Below are positions 1 to 7,634 of a stretch of DNA of 37,353 nt, piece after piece. Each line of letters opens with the position of its first letter. Position 1 is the stretch's first letter. Source of the stretch: Clostridia bacterium (lineage in GTDB: Bacteria; Bacillota; Clostridia; Christensenellales; DTU072); the NCBI GenBank assembly GCA_028701415.1, contig JAQVQU010000002.1:1-37353 (forward strand). The letters are read 5' to 3'. The notes below the pieces were generated by a model, which saw only the letters and a list, made by a program, of their open reading frames with translations, was not told where the DNA came from and ran no database searches. The position numbers were made by a program, and so were the translations under genes.

Positions 1-29
1 ATTTCAACATTATCGTCTAAATAAGCCAT
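1..29 (-). CDS. 5' end of an unidentified gene downstream of pyrH (partial)
   Basis: An ATG at 27-29 (minus strand) follows a strong Shine-Dalgarno, AAGGAAGG, 7 nt upstream, and opens a frame reading MAYLDDNVE before the window ends. Only nine codons are visible, so the product cannot be named. frr often follows pyrH in Bacillota, but this N-terminus does not obviously look like ribosome recycling factor. The 120-bp gap from pyrH holds a candidate promoter, so this gene may be a separate transcription unit. Confidence 0.55.
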
Positions 30-62
30 ATTATATCCTTCCTTTTTTGTATTTATACGACA

Positions 63-91
63 AATATAACATATATATCGTTAATTTACAA
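63..91 (-). promoter_or_regulatory. Candidate sigma-A promoter for the partial gene at the left edge
   Basis: On the minus strand a -35 TTGTAA (86-91) and a -10 TATATT (63-68) are separated by exactly 17 bp. They lie about 35 nt before the start codon of the partial gene. The surrounding DNA is very AT-rich, so a chance match is possible. Confidence 0.4.
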
Positions 92-149
92 TAACGCACA
101 CATGTCTGTACTTATATAAATATGATAGTTTTTGGATTGTTTTAAATTA

Positions 150-857
150 TTAAGACAATATACGCGTTCCTATTTTTTCCCCACAAACAACTCTCATGAT
201 ACTATCATTTTCTGCGAGTCCAAAAGCAATAATTGGAATATCATTTTCACTACAAAGAGATACTGCGGCTGTATCCATTACAGATAAACCTTTCTCTATG
301 TAATCTTTAGGAGTAATAGTATCAAATTTTTGTGCAGATGGGTTTTTCCTTGGATCACTGTCATATACGCCATCGATGTTTTTTGCCAAAAGCAATGCTT
401 GTGCATGAATTTCGTTTGCCCTTAGTGCTGCAGCTGTGTCAGTAGTAAAAAAAGGGCTACCAGTTCCACAACCAAAAATCACAACCCTACCTTTTTCAAG
501 ATGTCTGTTAGCTCTTCTAGCTATAAAAGGCTCAGCTACTTTTGTTATATCTAATGCAGTTTGGACTCGAGTCATTACTCCTGCTCTTTCGAGTGCATCC
601 TGCATAGCTAAAGCATTAATTACAGTAGCAAGCATACCCATATGGTCAGCAGTGGTTCTGTCCATTTTTCCTCCTTGCCTCCCTCGCCAGAAATTCCCTC
701 CACCAACAACAATTCCTATTTCAACACCTGCATCATGGACCTTAGCTATTTGGTTAACAATCTTAGATAATACTGCTTCATCTATTCCAAATCCATTCAA
801 TCCAGCTAATGCTTCCCCTGAAATTTTTAATAGAACTCTACTATACTTCGGTATCAT
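150..857 (-). CDS. pyrH: UMP kinase
   Basis: Phosphorylates UMP to UDP in de novo pyrimidine synthesis in the cytoplasm; a member of the amino acid kinase fold, unrelated to eukaryotic UMP/CMP kinase. The 235-residue product starts MIPKYSRVLLKISGEAL and shows the glycine-rich VVGGGNFWRGR segment, the DHMGMLATVINALA helix and the FGCGTGSPFFTTDTAAALRA loop, all characteristic of PyrH, and has the family's usual length. The frame remains open 28 codons further upstream, into the tsf end, but the ATG at 857 is chosen because GGAGG lies 6 nt before it and family homology starts there. It follows tsf by 46 bp in the common rpsB-tsf-pyrH order. A perfect palindromic hairpin with a U-tract lies just before its ribosome binding site. 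Confidence 0.96.
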   Translation of the reverse strand: MIPKYSRVLLKISGEALAGLNGFGIDEAVLSKIVNQIAKVHDAGVEIGIVVGGGNFWRGRQGGKMDRTTADHMGMLATVINALAMQDALERAGVMTRVQTALDITKVAEPFIARRANRHLEKGRVVIFGCGTGSPFFTTDTAAALRANEIHAQALLLAKNIDGVYDSDPRKNPSAQKFDTITPKDYIEKGLSVMDTAAVSLCSENDIPIIAFGLAENDSIMRVVCGEKIGTRILS

Positions 858-867
858 ATTGTCCTCC

Positions 868-897
868 AAAAAAAAGATACCAATTGGTATCTTTTTT
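868..897 (-). terminator. Palindromic terminator-like hairpin between tsf and pyrH
   Basis: In the minus-strand RNA, AAAAAAGATACC-AATT-GGTATCTTTTTT forms a perfect stem followed by an uninterrupted U-run. The U-run ends immediately before GGAGG, the pyrH Shine-Dalgarno. It has the form of an intrinsic terminator or attenuator that would lower pyrH expression relative to rpsB and tsf. Since pyrH has no separate promoter that I can see, some readthrough must occur. The fully A/U outer pairs also make it nearly symmetric on the other strand. Confidence 0.6.
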
Positions 898-903
898 GTT
901 TCT

Positions 904-1575
904 TTACTTTGACATTTTTGCAATTTCTGCATTAACTTCATCAGCTAAGTTAGTATCTTTCTGCTGTAATCCTTCACCCATTTCATACCGTACAAATCTT
1001 CTAATAGCAATTTTTTCTCCTATTTTTGAGATTGCATTAAGAACTAAATCAGCAATTGTTAAATCAGGGTCTTTGACATATGGTTGTTCCAATAGACATA
1101 CTTCTTTATAATATTTTTCTATTCTTCCTATAATCATTTTTTCTTTAACTATTTCTGGCTTATTAACTAAAGAAGGGTCGTTTGCTATTTGTGCCCTAGT
1201 GATATTTTTTTCATACTCAATTTCGCTTAGAGGAACATCGTCTTTTGAAACGTAAACGGCTTTAAAGGCTGCGATCTGAAGTGCTATATCATGAACTAAT
1301 TCTCTAAACATATCACCTTTAGCAACAAAATCAGTTTCACAATTAACTTCGACTATTACACCTATTTTACCTCCCATGTGAATATAACTGTCTACAATTC
1401 CCTGAGAAGCAATCCTGGTTGATTTTTTTGCAGCTTTTGCAATTCCTTTTTCCCTTAAATATTCTATAGCTTTTTCAATGTCCCCATCAGTTGCGACTAG
1501 AGCATTTTTACAGTCCATCATACCTGCACCAGTTCTTACTCTGAGATCTTTAACATTCTCAGCACTAAAATTCAT
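904..1575 (-). CDS. tsf: Translation elongation factor Ts
   Basis: Nucleotide exchange factor that releases GDP from EF-Tu. The 223-residue protein begins with the UBA-like N-terminal module (VKDLRVRTGAGMMDCKNAL, then REKGIAKAAKK), which is diagnostic for EF-Ts, and contains the conserved VEVNCETDFVAKGD motif that contacts EF-Tu. It is a short form: only one compact core region follows and the second core subdomain found in the longest versions is reduced, as in many Bacillota. The start has AGGAGG 7 nt upstream. It lies 22 bp after rpsB and 46 bp before pyrH, so the three are probably one transcript. Confidence 0.97.
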   Translation of the reverse strand: MNFSAENVKDLRVRTGAGMMDCKNALVATDGDIEKAIEYLREKGIAKAAKKSTRIASQGIVDSYIHMGGKIGVIVEVNCETDFVAKGDMFRELVHDIALQIAAFKAVYVSKDDVPLSEIEYEKNITRAQIANDPSLVNKPEIVKEKMIIGRIEKYYKEVCLLEQPYVKDPDLTIADLVLNAISKIGEKIAIRRFVRYEMGEGLQQKDTNLADEVNAEIAKMSK

Positions 1576-1597
1576 AATATATTCCTCCTAAAACTTG

Positions 1598-2377
1598 TCA
1601 GTTTATTTCTTCAAGGTTTTCTTCATTTAATGAATCGTTTTTTACTTCTTCTTCTTTATTTTGTTCTTTTATATGGCTTAAATTAATTGATTCTTCCCCT
1701 TCTCTAGCGACGATAACAGCGTCAGCCATTAAGTTAGAAATTAAAGTTACAGCTCTTATGGCATCATCATTTCCAGGTATCACATAATCAACTAAGTCAG
1801 GATCGCAATTTGTATCAACTAAAGCAACAATAGGAATATTTAATTTTCTAGCTTCTGCTACAGCCAAATGTTCCTCTTTGATATCAACAACAAATAATGC
1901 ACCCGGAAGAACTCTCATGTTTTGGATTCCCCCAAGATTTCTTCTCAAAACTTCTCTTTCTTTATTAAGCTGTAGAACTTCTTTTTTGGGTAAAAGTTCA
2001 AATGAGCCAATCTGTTCCATTTGGTCCAATTTATTCAATCTATCTATTCTAGAACGCATAGTCGGAAAGTTAGTAAGTGTTCCGCCTAACCATCTTTCGT
2101 TGATATAGTACATACCGCAACGATCTGCAGCGGCTTTAATTACATCTTTAGCTTGTTTCTTTCTCCCAACGAATAAAATTTCCTTTCCTTCAGCAGCTAC
2201 ATTTTGTATGAAATTGAAAGCCTCTTCAATCAAATCTACAGCTTTTTGTAGATTTATGATATGAATGTTGTTTCTAACACCATAAATGTATTCTTTCATC
2301 TTGGGATTCCAACGTTTGATTTGATGACCAAAATGAAGTCCTACTTCCAATAATTGTTTCATTGTTATTACTGACAT
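1598..2377 (-). CDS. rpsB: 30S ribosomal protein S2
   Basis: Small-subunit protein that joins late in assembly and is needed for bS1 and initiation function. The 259-residue product begins MSVITMKQLLEVGLHFGHQI and includes RRWNPKMKEYIYG-like, GGTLTNF, and VDTNCDPDLVDYVIPGNDDA, all S2 signatures. The frame extends 23 codons upstream, but that stretch is the leader RNA; the ATG at 2377 has CAGGAGG 7 nt before it and matches the family N-terminus. The C-terminal 30 residues are an acidic tail rich in Glu and Asn, a variable part of S2. First gene of the rpsB-tsf-pyrH unit, with its own promoter at 2478-2506. Confidence 0.97.
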   Translation of the reverse strand: MSVITMKQLLEVGLHFGHQIKRWNPKMKEYIYGVRNNIHIINLQKAVDLIEEAFNFIQNVAAEGKEILFVGRKKQAKDVIKAAADRCGMYYINERWLGGTLTNFPTMRSRIDRLNKLDQMEQIGSFELLPKKEVLQLNKEREVLRRNLGGIQNMRVLPGALFVVDIKEEHLAVAEARKLNIPIVALVDTNCDPDLVDYVIPGNDDAIRAVTLISNLMADAVIVAREGEESINLSHIKEQNKEEEVKNDSLNEENLEEIN

Positions 2378-2471
2378 AAAAAATCCTCCTGTTTTTTCTT
2401 CCTTACGCATCTCAATATGTCTCAACCAAATGGCAACAGGACACACTCAACGTAAGTGTTTAATAATGACT
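2378..2471 (-). promoter_or_regulatory. rpsB 5' leader with possible SD-sequestering pseudoknot
   Basis: The leader of about 94 nt between the predicted start site and the rpsB ATG has two long-range complementarities on the minus strand. CTTACG (2451-2456) can pair with CGTAAG (2402-2407). TCCTGTT (2435-2441) can pair with AACAGGA (2387-2393), which includes most of the rpsB Shine-Dalgarno. The arms interleave (a, b, a', b'), so both helices together would form a pseudoknot that hides the ribosome binding site. This is typical of ribosomal protein autoregulation, but the structure is inferred by eye from a single sequence. Confidence 0.45.
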
Positions 2472-2477
2472 TGTGTA

Positions 2478-2506
2478 ATGATAACATAGTTGATATATAG
2501 TTGCAA
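2478..2506 (-). promoter_or_regulatory. Candidate promoter of the rpsB-tsf-pyrH operon
   Basis: On the minus strand a -35 TTGCAA (2501-2506) and a -10 TATCAT (2478-2483) stand 17 bp apart, placing transcription start near 2471. This lies in the gap between the surface-protein gene and rpsB, where a new transcription unit is expected. Confidence 0.6.
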
Positions 2507-2534
2507 CAAAATATATTACAGTATTAACACTTTA

Positions 2535-3956
2535 TCAGTCCCAACGATACTTATTCTTTTCTTTTTTCAATTCTTGATTTGCTCTTTCTATATCTCTTTT
2601 CTCGATTTGATATTTAAGTTTGGTCAAAATCACAAAAGCAATTATTACAAGAGTTAATCCAACCAATATACCCAAAATAAGGTAAGTTCTCAATTGTCTC
2701 TCAACAATAAATATAGTGCCTAAAACATCGGAAGAAAAAGACAAATCTCCATTAGAGTAATTATATTTAGTAATTTCATGAACAAGACCTGTTTCATCTA
2801 CAACTAAAACCTTATAACTAAATATTTCTTTCAAAACAACATCTGAAATTTTTATTTTATATCTTGTAGAACTTGATAATCCTTGAGATTGACTAGTATC
2901 AAAACAATAAATAGATTTATCCATATATGTATCCATGTTTCTGAGGACTATTGTATCCATTGCTTCTATATATTTCTCATCATCAAAAGACAAAGAAGAC
3001 ACTATTAAAGAAAAATCTGGATGAAAAACACCTGAGATAGAAATATCATGTAAGCCATCATCCGAAATTGCAGATAGAGTTAGTTTATTTATGGTAAGTA
3101 AACCGCCTAAATACTGAAAAGAATAATTATCAGCTGCTCCTCCTGAGGGAAGGATATCATAAACCCCTGCCTCGTTCTCCTCAAAAATAACAATAGGAAT
3201 AGAAATAAGTTCCTCAGTGGTTTCTTCATTAACAAAGCCCGTAATGGATACTGAAAACTCTATTTCATCCCCTTCATTGACTGTTATATCATTAGCTGTT
3301 GCAATTAAAGTAGCTTTAGTAATTATTAGTTCTCCGGGGTCATTTCCCGTGTAATCATTGATTACATAGTTACTGTTGGAAATGGAAATATTTATTTGAT
3401 ATGTATCCGCCATGACCGGTTTGGTGTTTTCAGGTAAGATGTGCCTTAACCCAACATACTCATAGGATAGTCCTATATCCTCATTGTCAATTACTCCTAT
3501 TGGAGAAATATTTCTTGAAAATTCTACCCCAAAGTATTGGTATGTCGAAGCCCCAGCATACTCGATTGTGATAGATTTTGGGCTAATATTTAAACTTGAA
3601 GACCAAAAAATTTCAGAATCATTTACTGTTATGGTAACATCGTATAAACCTGCATTAGTCGGAGGAGAATTAGATTCAAGATAATCGATTGATTCATATA
3701 AAACAGTGTAATCGTAAAAAGGGATTCCTTGATACTCTATATAAGTAGAAAACTCTATTGGATTAGCAGAATAAACATAATTCTGTGGTGTTAAATCCAA
3801 CTCAAAATCATTGATATTATATTCTCCCGCTGCTTTTGCGTGTGGAGAATGATTATGTAAGCCAAGCTGATTAAAAAAGGCAAAAAATAGTACGGTTAAA
3901 AAAACAGAGAAAAAAATAATATAGATTCTAGTTCTTTTCAACTTAGTATCACTCAT
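2535..3956 (-). CDS. Membrane-anchored surface protein with MBG/Ig-like domains
   Basis: Probable exported protein of unknown function. Residues 1-43 form a basic, strongly hydrophobic signal sequence ending near HAKAAGEYN, with a plausible AKA cleavage site. Residues about 50-300 carry repeated beta-rich units of the MBG type, recognisable by patterns such as AGVYDI...NYSF.YLGGLLTINK and GELIITKATL. A distinct region of about 120 residues follows, then one TM helix near 423-446 and a charged cytoplasmic tail of about 27 residues ending KYRWD. There is no LPXTG motif, so the TM helix must be the anchor. The start lies 9 bp after the cyclophilin gene with AGGAA just upstream, suggesting co-transcription. 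MBG domains are common in surface proteins of uncultured Clostridia; ligand unknown. Confidence 0.75.
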   Translation of the reverse strand: MSDTKLKRTRIYIIFFSVFLTVLFFAFFNQLGLHNHSPHAKAAGEYNINDFELDLTPQNYVYSANPIEFSTYIEYQGIPFYDYTVLYESIDYLESNSPPTNAGLYDVTITVNDSEIFWSSSLNISPKSITIEYAGASTYQYFGVEFSRNISPIGVIDNEDIGLSYEYVGLRHILPENTKPVMADTYQINISISNSNYVINDYTGNDPGELIITKATLIATANDITVNEGDEIEFSVSITGFVNEETTEELISIPIVIFEENEAGVYDILPSGGAADNYSFQYLGGLLTINKLTLSAISDDGLHDISISGVFHPDFSLIVSSLSFDDEKYIEAMDTIVLRNMDTYMDKSIYCFDTSQSQGLSSSTRYKIKISDVVLKEIFSYKVLVVDETGLVHEITKYNYSNGDLSFSSDVLGTIFIVERQLRTYLILGILVGLTLVIIAFVILTKLKYQIEKRDIERANQELKKEKNKYRWD

Positions 3957-3965
3957 ATGTAATTC

Positions 3966-4727
3966 CTAATCATTTCTTATAATATTTACTGATTTAACAT
4001 AAATAAAAGGATAAGCACAATTTTCCATACCTGTGGTTATATTCACGTAACTAGATTTTCCTAGTTCAACAACGTTATATAAACTTAATTCATCTATACA
4101 TTTACCAAAAGCTGCATACTCCCCATCAAGACTAGTTGATTTAGATAAACAAATAAAGAATTGATCTGTAGCACTATCTTTGTCATTTGATAACCTAGCC
4201 ATAGATATTACCCCAGTTTCATGGTAAAGACCTTGATTCAATAGAAAACCATTAGACGAAAACTCCCCCAATATAGAGTCTACTGAAGCCTGTGGAATGA
4301 TTTCTATTTGTTGATTCTCTTTAAAATCAGTTGTATAACCCCCTCCTTGAAGAACAAAGTCAGGTACAAGGCGATGAATAATAGTATCGTTATAGTGTCC
4401 GCTTGAAGCAAGCGTAATGAAGTTAGCACAAGTGACAGGGGCCAATTCCTCAAATAAAGCAATACTTACCTTTCTTTCTGTCCCCTTTTGATCAGAAAAA
4501 ATTATTTCCGCAACAGTTAGCTCAGAATAATCAAAAAACGGTGTGTTTGCTGGTGCAGGAGAATAAAATGGATCACCGGGCAAAATAGTGTTAGTAGGGG
4601 TTGTATCATCATTAGGGAGGATAGTGTCCTCAATATTTTTACACGAAGACAGAAAAAAAACAGATGAGCTCAAAGTCGCAATTATTATTAAAATTAAAAA
4701 TTTTTTGTATCTATTATTTTTTTTCAT
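3966..4727 (-). CDS. Cyclophilin-type peptidyl-prolyl isomerase lipoprotein
   Basis: Predicted extracytoplasmic foldase that isomerises proline peptide bonds. Residues about 1-30 (from ATG 4727) form a lipoprotein signal with lipobox LSSC. After a Pro/Thr-rich linker, residues about 75-250 form a cyclophilin domain with the APVTCANF, IIHRLVPDFVLQGG, and DQFFICLSKSTSLDGEYAAFGK segments, the last in the place of the usual FFI...LDG.yavFG core. The canonical active-site RIIP.FM.QGGD reads RLVPDFVLQGGG, retaining the catalytic arginine. Its start overlaps the end of the DUF1292 gene by 14 nt and no clear Shine-Dalgarno is seen, so translational coupling is likely. The gene downstream encodes an exported Ig-like protein, a plausible but unproven client. 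Confidence 0.85.
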   Translation of the reverse strand: MKKNNRYKKFLILIIIATLSSSVFFLSSCKNIEDTILPNDDTTPTNTILPGDPFYSPAPANTPFFDYSELTVAEIIFSDQKGTERKVSIALFEELAPVTCANFITLASSGHYNDTIIHRLVPDFVLQGGGYTTDFKENQQIEIIPQASVDSILGEFSSNGFLLNQGLYHETGVISMARLSNDKDSATDQFFICLSKSTSLDGEYAAFGKCIDELSLYNVVELGKSSYVNITTGMENCAYPFIYVKSVNIIRND

Positions 4728-4992
4728 TTTGCATACAAATAAACTGGTCAAACACTTTACTCAATAGATTTTCGTCATCTATTGGCAAAAATACCTCTTC
4801 ATCATTTTCATCATAAGATATCTCATAAATCAAAAGATCTCCATCCTCAAAATCCTCAATCTCTTCCGCGGGTTCCAAACATATGAATGTTCTTTCATCG
4901 AATTCAACGAGCGCTATTTCTCGAAATTCATGCTCATCACCTTTATCTCCGACAAGAACAATCACTTCTTCCATTTCATTAAAATTATCCAT
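4714..4992 (-). CDS. DUF1292 (YrzB-like) family protein
   Basis: A 92-residue very acidic cytoplasmic protein of unknown biochemical function. The order of segments (VVLVGDKGDEHEFREIALVEFDE-type strand pairs, FICLEP, LLIYEISYDENDEE, then LLSKVFDQF) matches the DUF1292 family, which in many Bacillota is encoded next to ruvX as here. AGGAAGT precedes the ATG. It lies 11 bp after ruvX and overlaps the following cyclophilin gene. In Bacilli the neighbouring genes are usually alaS, yrzL, ruvX and yrzB; here only the ruvX link is kept. Confidence 0.8.
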   Translation of the reverse strand: MDNFNEMEEVIVLVGDKGDEHEFREIALVEFDERTFICLEPAEEIEDFEDGDLLIYEISYDENDEEVFLPIDDENLLSKVFDQFICMQNEKK

Positions 4993-5003
4993 AAAATTAC
5001 TTC

Positions 5004-5420
5004 CTATGAAATTTTATTTAAGTATGTTTCTAATATTATTGTTGCTGCAACCTTATCTATTACCTTTTTTCTATCCTCTCTTCTAACTCCACTTGAAATG
5101 AGAATCCTCTCCGCTTGAACAGAAGTTAATCTTTCATCTAGATATACTATCTTAATCTTCTCCCCAATTAGCTTTTTTAAGTCTTCGCCAAATTTATAGG
5201 AAATCTCTGCCCTATTCCCATTTGTTCCATCCATATTTTTCGGCAATCCTATAACAATTGTATCAACACTTTCTTTTTGACAAATATTTAACACTTCTTG
5301 AAAGATATTTTTAATTTCCTTTCTGAAAAGAGTTTTATATCCTGATGCAATTATCCCTAAAGGGTCGCTTGTTGCAACTCCAATCCGGACATCCCCAATG
5401 TCAAGAGCCATTTTTCTCAT
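5004..5420 (-). CDS. ruvX: RuvX/YqgF family pre-16S rRNA nuclease
   Basis: RNase H-fold endonuclease implicated in 16S rRNA 5'-end maturation and possibly in Holliday junction processing. The 138-residue protein begins MRKMALDIGDVRIGVATSD, with the first catalytic Asp in ALDIG, followed by the VIGLPKNMDG loop and YLDERLTS with its acidic pair, near the usual 135-145 residues. The frame stays open 25 codons upstream, but that section is the rubrerythrin end read in another frame; the start at 5420 falls just before the rubrerythrin stop. No Shine-Dalgarno is evident, so coupling to rubrerythrin translation is likely. An in-frame ATG at 5411 is an alternative. Confidence 0.9.
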   Translation of the reverse strand: MRKMALDIGDVRIGVATSDPLGIIASGYKTLFRKEIKNIFQEVLNICQKESVDTIVIGLPKNMDGTNGNRAEISYKFGEDLKKLIGEKIKIVYLDERLTSVQAERILISSGVRREDRKKVIDKVAATIILETYLNKIS

Positions 5421-5421
5421 A

Positions 5422-5961
5422 TTAATAATTTTGATTATGCACTTCAAAATAAGCTTGAGGATGATTACAAACGGGACACTTATCAGGGGCTTCATTAGAT
5501 ACTAAAATATGGCCACAATTCCTGCAAATCCATTCGATTTTCGCCTCTTTTTTGTAGACAGAGCCATTTTTAATATTATTAGCTAAGCTTAAATATCTTT
5601 CTTCATGCGATTTTTCTACGCCAGCAACACCTTCAAAAAGTTTTGCAATTTCATCGAATCCTTCTTGCGTCGCAACTTCAGCGAACTCTTTATACATTTG
5701 AGTCCATTCTTCATGCTCTCCTTGTGCTGCAGTAAGTAAATTTTCATAAGTGTCTTTTATTCCTTCAAATGCTTTAAACCAAAGCTTCGCATGTTCCTTT
5801 TCATTTAAAGCTGTAGTAGAAAAAATATTAGCGATTTGTTCGTATCCATCTTTTTTTGCCTTGCTAGCAAAATAATCGTATTTATTTCTTGCCATACTTT
5901 CTCCAGCAAAAGCAAATTTTAAATTTTCTTCAGTTTTTGAGCCTTTTAATTCTTTACTCAT
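5422..5961 (-). CDS. Rubrerythrin
   Basis: Non-haem di-iron peroxidase of anaerobes that reduces hydrogen peroxide with electrons from rubredoxin-type centres. The 179-residue protein has an N-terminal four-helix ferritin-like domain with metal-ligand helices (FAGESMARNKY, EKEHAKLW, and the later GVEKSHEERY) and a C-terminal rubredoxin-like domain with CRNCG at about 145 and CPVCNHP at about 161. All four rubredoxin cysteines are present. AAAGGAGAA lies 6 nt before the ATG, and the gene overlaps the end of rarA by 8 nt. Its presence supports an anaerobic lifestyle. The placement between rarA and ruvX ties an oxidative-stress gene to DNA maintenance genes, though this may simply reflect compaction. 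Confidence 0.95.
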   Translation of the reverse strand: MSKELKGSKTEENLKFAFAGESMARNKYDYFASKAKKDGYEQIANIFSTTALNEKEHAKLWFKAFEGIKDTYENLLTAAQGEHEEWTQMYKEFAEVATQEGFDEIAKLFEGVAGVEKSHEERYLSLANNIKNGSVYKKEAKIEWICRNCGHILVSNEAPDKCPVCNHPQAYFEVHNQNY

Positions 5962-7255
5962 TTGATTCTCCTTTAAATATGTTTTTTAGTTTACTTATAA
6001 TTATACACTTTTCTTGTCCATTTTGTGAAGGATAATAAAATCTTGAGCTTTTTAATTCATCTGGTAAATATTGTTGGTTAACCCATCCGCCAAAATCATG
6101 AGGGTATTTATATTCAATTTCATTGTTTCTTTTTAATTCTCTATTGATTATGTGTTTCGGGATAGAAAAGTTTGTTGAATCCTCTAAAGCTTTTTTTGCT
6201 TTTTCTATTGCCATATAGACCGAATTTGATTTTGGACAAAGGGTTACATAAATAATCGCTTCGTTCAGAGGTAACAGACATTCAGGCAATCCAATCTTTT
6301 CTGTTGCATTTAATGCCGATAAACTTATGGTTAGAGCATAAGGATCGGCTAACCCTACATCCTCGGCTGAATGAACAACCAATCTTCTAGCAATAATCAT
6401 TGGATCAATTCCACTTTGAGTAAGTTTTAATGAATAAAACAAAGCAGCATCTGGGTCCCCACCCCTTACGCTCTTACAAAAAGCACTTAATAAATCATAA
6501 TAATCTTGCTCAGTAAGTGAAACAGCCCTTTTTTGCATTATTTCTTCAGCTATATTCAGACTAATTTTTATGACTCCCTTAGAATCAACTTTAGTAGTAA
6601 TAACTGCTAGTTCTAACGAATCAAGAGCCACTCTCATATCACCATAACTAAATCTAGTTATATGGTCAATCGCTTCAGGATCAACAATAAGATTATAATT
6701 TCCTAATCCGTGATCACTGTCAGCAATCGCTTTAATTAAACCTTCTTTTATTTCACTAATACTTAATGGGTGAAATTCAAAAACTCTACAGCGACTAAGG
6801 ATAGCTTTAGTCATACTGGAATAAGGGTTTTCAGTCGTGGTTCCAATGAATATGATTTCACCATTTTCAATGGCAGACAATACACAGTCAGATTGAGTTT
6901 TACTCCACCTATGACACTCATCAAGAATCATATACGTTTTCTTGGAGAATAAAGCCAAATTTTTCTTTGCTTCTATAATAATTTCTTTCGCTTCAGAAAC
7001 CCCAGATGAAACAGCATTTAAATGTCTATATTCTGCATTTGTAGTTTCAGCGACTATATTGGCCAATGTTGTTTTTCCCGTTCCAGGAGGGCCATAAAAA
7101 ATACAACTACCTAATCTATCAGCGCTAATAGCTCTTTTTAACAGAGATCCTTCATGGATAATATGTTTTTGTCCCAAAAAATCTTTTAGAGAATTAGCCC
7201 GCATCCTTTGACTTAACGGAGCATTCTTATTTAAATTATTCGTAAAAAAATCCAT
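5954..7255 (-). CDS. rarA: Replication-associated recombination protein RarA (MgsA)
   Basis: AAA+ clamp-loader-like ATPase acting at stalled replication forks. The 433-residue product begins with a PLSQRMRANSLKDFLGQKHI segment, then Walker A GPPGTGKTT near residue 56 and Walker B MILDECHRW near 110. This is followed by sensor 1 GTTTENP and arginine finger ILSRCRVFE, and the C-terminal tetramerisation region with the GGDPDAALFYSLKL and RRLVVHSAEDVGLADP motifs that separate RarA from RuvB and DnaX. DECHRWSK replaces the commoner DE.HRFNK, a mild change. Start at 7255 has GTGGTGA upstream. The gene follows rnpB after its terminator and heads a run of closely spaced genes down to the surface protein. 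Confidence 0.95.
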   Translation of the reverse strand: MDFFTNNLNKNAPLSQRMRANSLKDFLGQKHIIHEGSLLKRAISADRLGSCIFYGPPGTGKTTLANIVAETTNAEYRHLNAVSSGVSEAKEIIIEAKKNLALFSKKTYMILDECHRWSKTQSDCVLSAIENGEIIFIGTTTENPYSSMTKAILSRCRVFEFHPLSISEIKEGLIKAIADSDHGLGNYNLIVDPEAIDHITRFSYGDMRVALDSLELAVITTKVDSKGVIKISLNIAEEIMQKRAVSLTEQDYYDLLSAFCKSVRGGDPDAALFYSLKLTQSGIDPMIIARRLVVHSAEDVGLADPYALTISLSALNATEKIGLPECLLPLNEAIIYVTLCPKSNSVYMAIEKAKKALEDSTNFSIPKHIINRELKRNNEIEYKYPHDFGGWVNQQYLPDELKSSRFYYPSQNGQEKCIIISKLKNIFKGESNE

Positions 7256-7282
7256 TTATTCACCACAAAATATAACTATTTA

Positions 7283-7308
7283 TTAAAAAAGAGCTATTAA
7301 GCTCTTAG
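7283..7308 (-). terminator. Intrinsic terminator of rnpB
   Basis: Immediately after the RNase P RNA, the minus-strand RNA has GAGCT-TAAT-AGCTC-type stem pairing (with flanking A/U extensions) and a run of six U residues. It fits an intrinsic terminator separating rnpB from rarA. Confidence 0.75.
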
Positions 7309-7309
7309 T

Positions 7310-7628
7310 GTGAGTTGACCTGTAAGCCGAGTTCTGTCTAGAGTGGTCATCTATCTTGGCCCTTAGTCGCCTAAAAGCTCTAGCGATTAAGGAGAATAGC
7401 AGGCAACTAATAATCTCCTTTCTTGCATCAAGTGGGGTTTACACAGCCAATTTTGTCGCCAAATTGCTGGTGCGCTTTTAACACACCTTTTCACCCTTAC
7501 AGTAAAAACTGCGGTATTTTTCTGTTGCACTTTCCTTGAAGTCGCCTTCAGCAGGATTTCTCTGCCACTTTGCCTTGTGATGCTCGGACTTTCCTCACAT
7601 TAAATGTGTAACCACCCAATCAACTCAC
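7310..7628 (-). ncRNA. rnpB: RNase P RNA, class A type
   Basis: Catalytic RNA of RNase P, which cleaves tRNA precursors. On the minus strand the termini GTGAGTTG and CAACTCAC are complementary and form P1. Universally conserved blocks are present in order: GAGGAAAGTCCGAGC near the 5' end, GGAAAGTGCAACAGAAA, AAGGGTGAAAAGGTG, GTAAACCCC, and the 3' block ending ACAGAACTCGGCTTACAG. The AAGGGTGAAAAGGTG/GCGCACC arrangement and the absence of the class B specific P5.1/P15.1 type segments favour the ancestral class A fold. That argues for Clostridia over Bacilli or Mollicutes. Length about 319 nt. Flanked by its own promoter and terminator. Confidence 0.95.
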
Positions 7629-7634
7629 AAAATT

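Noticed and set aside
436..912. Plus-strand open frame of 158 codons across pyrH
   Set aside because: It lies entirely opposite pyrH and the tsf-pyrH gap, has no ribosome binding site, and its residues are low-complexity hydrophobic shadow sequence.
2378..2446. N-terminal extension of rpsB
   Set aside because: The 23 extra codons correspond to the structured leader; the strong Shine-Dalgarno lies after them and S2 homology begins at 2377.
5421..5495. N-terminal extension of ruvX with a hydrophobic segment
   Set aside because: It is the 3' end of rubrerythrin read in another frame; RuvX is a soluble enzyme that starts at the MRKMALDIG position.
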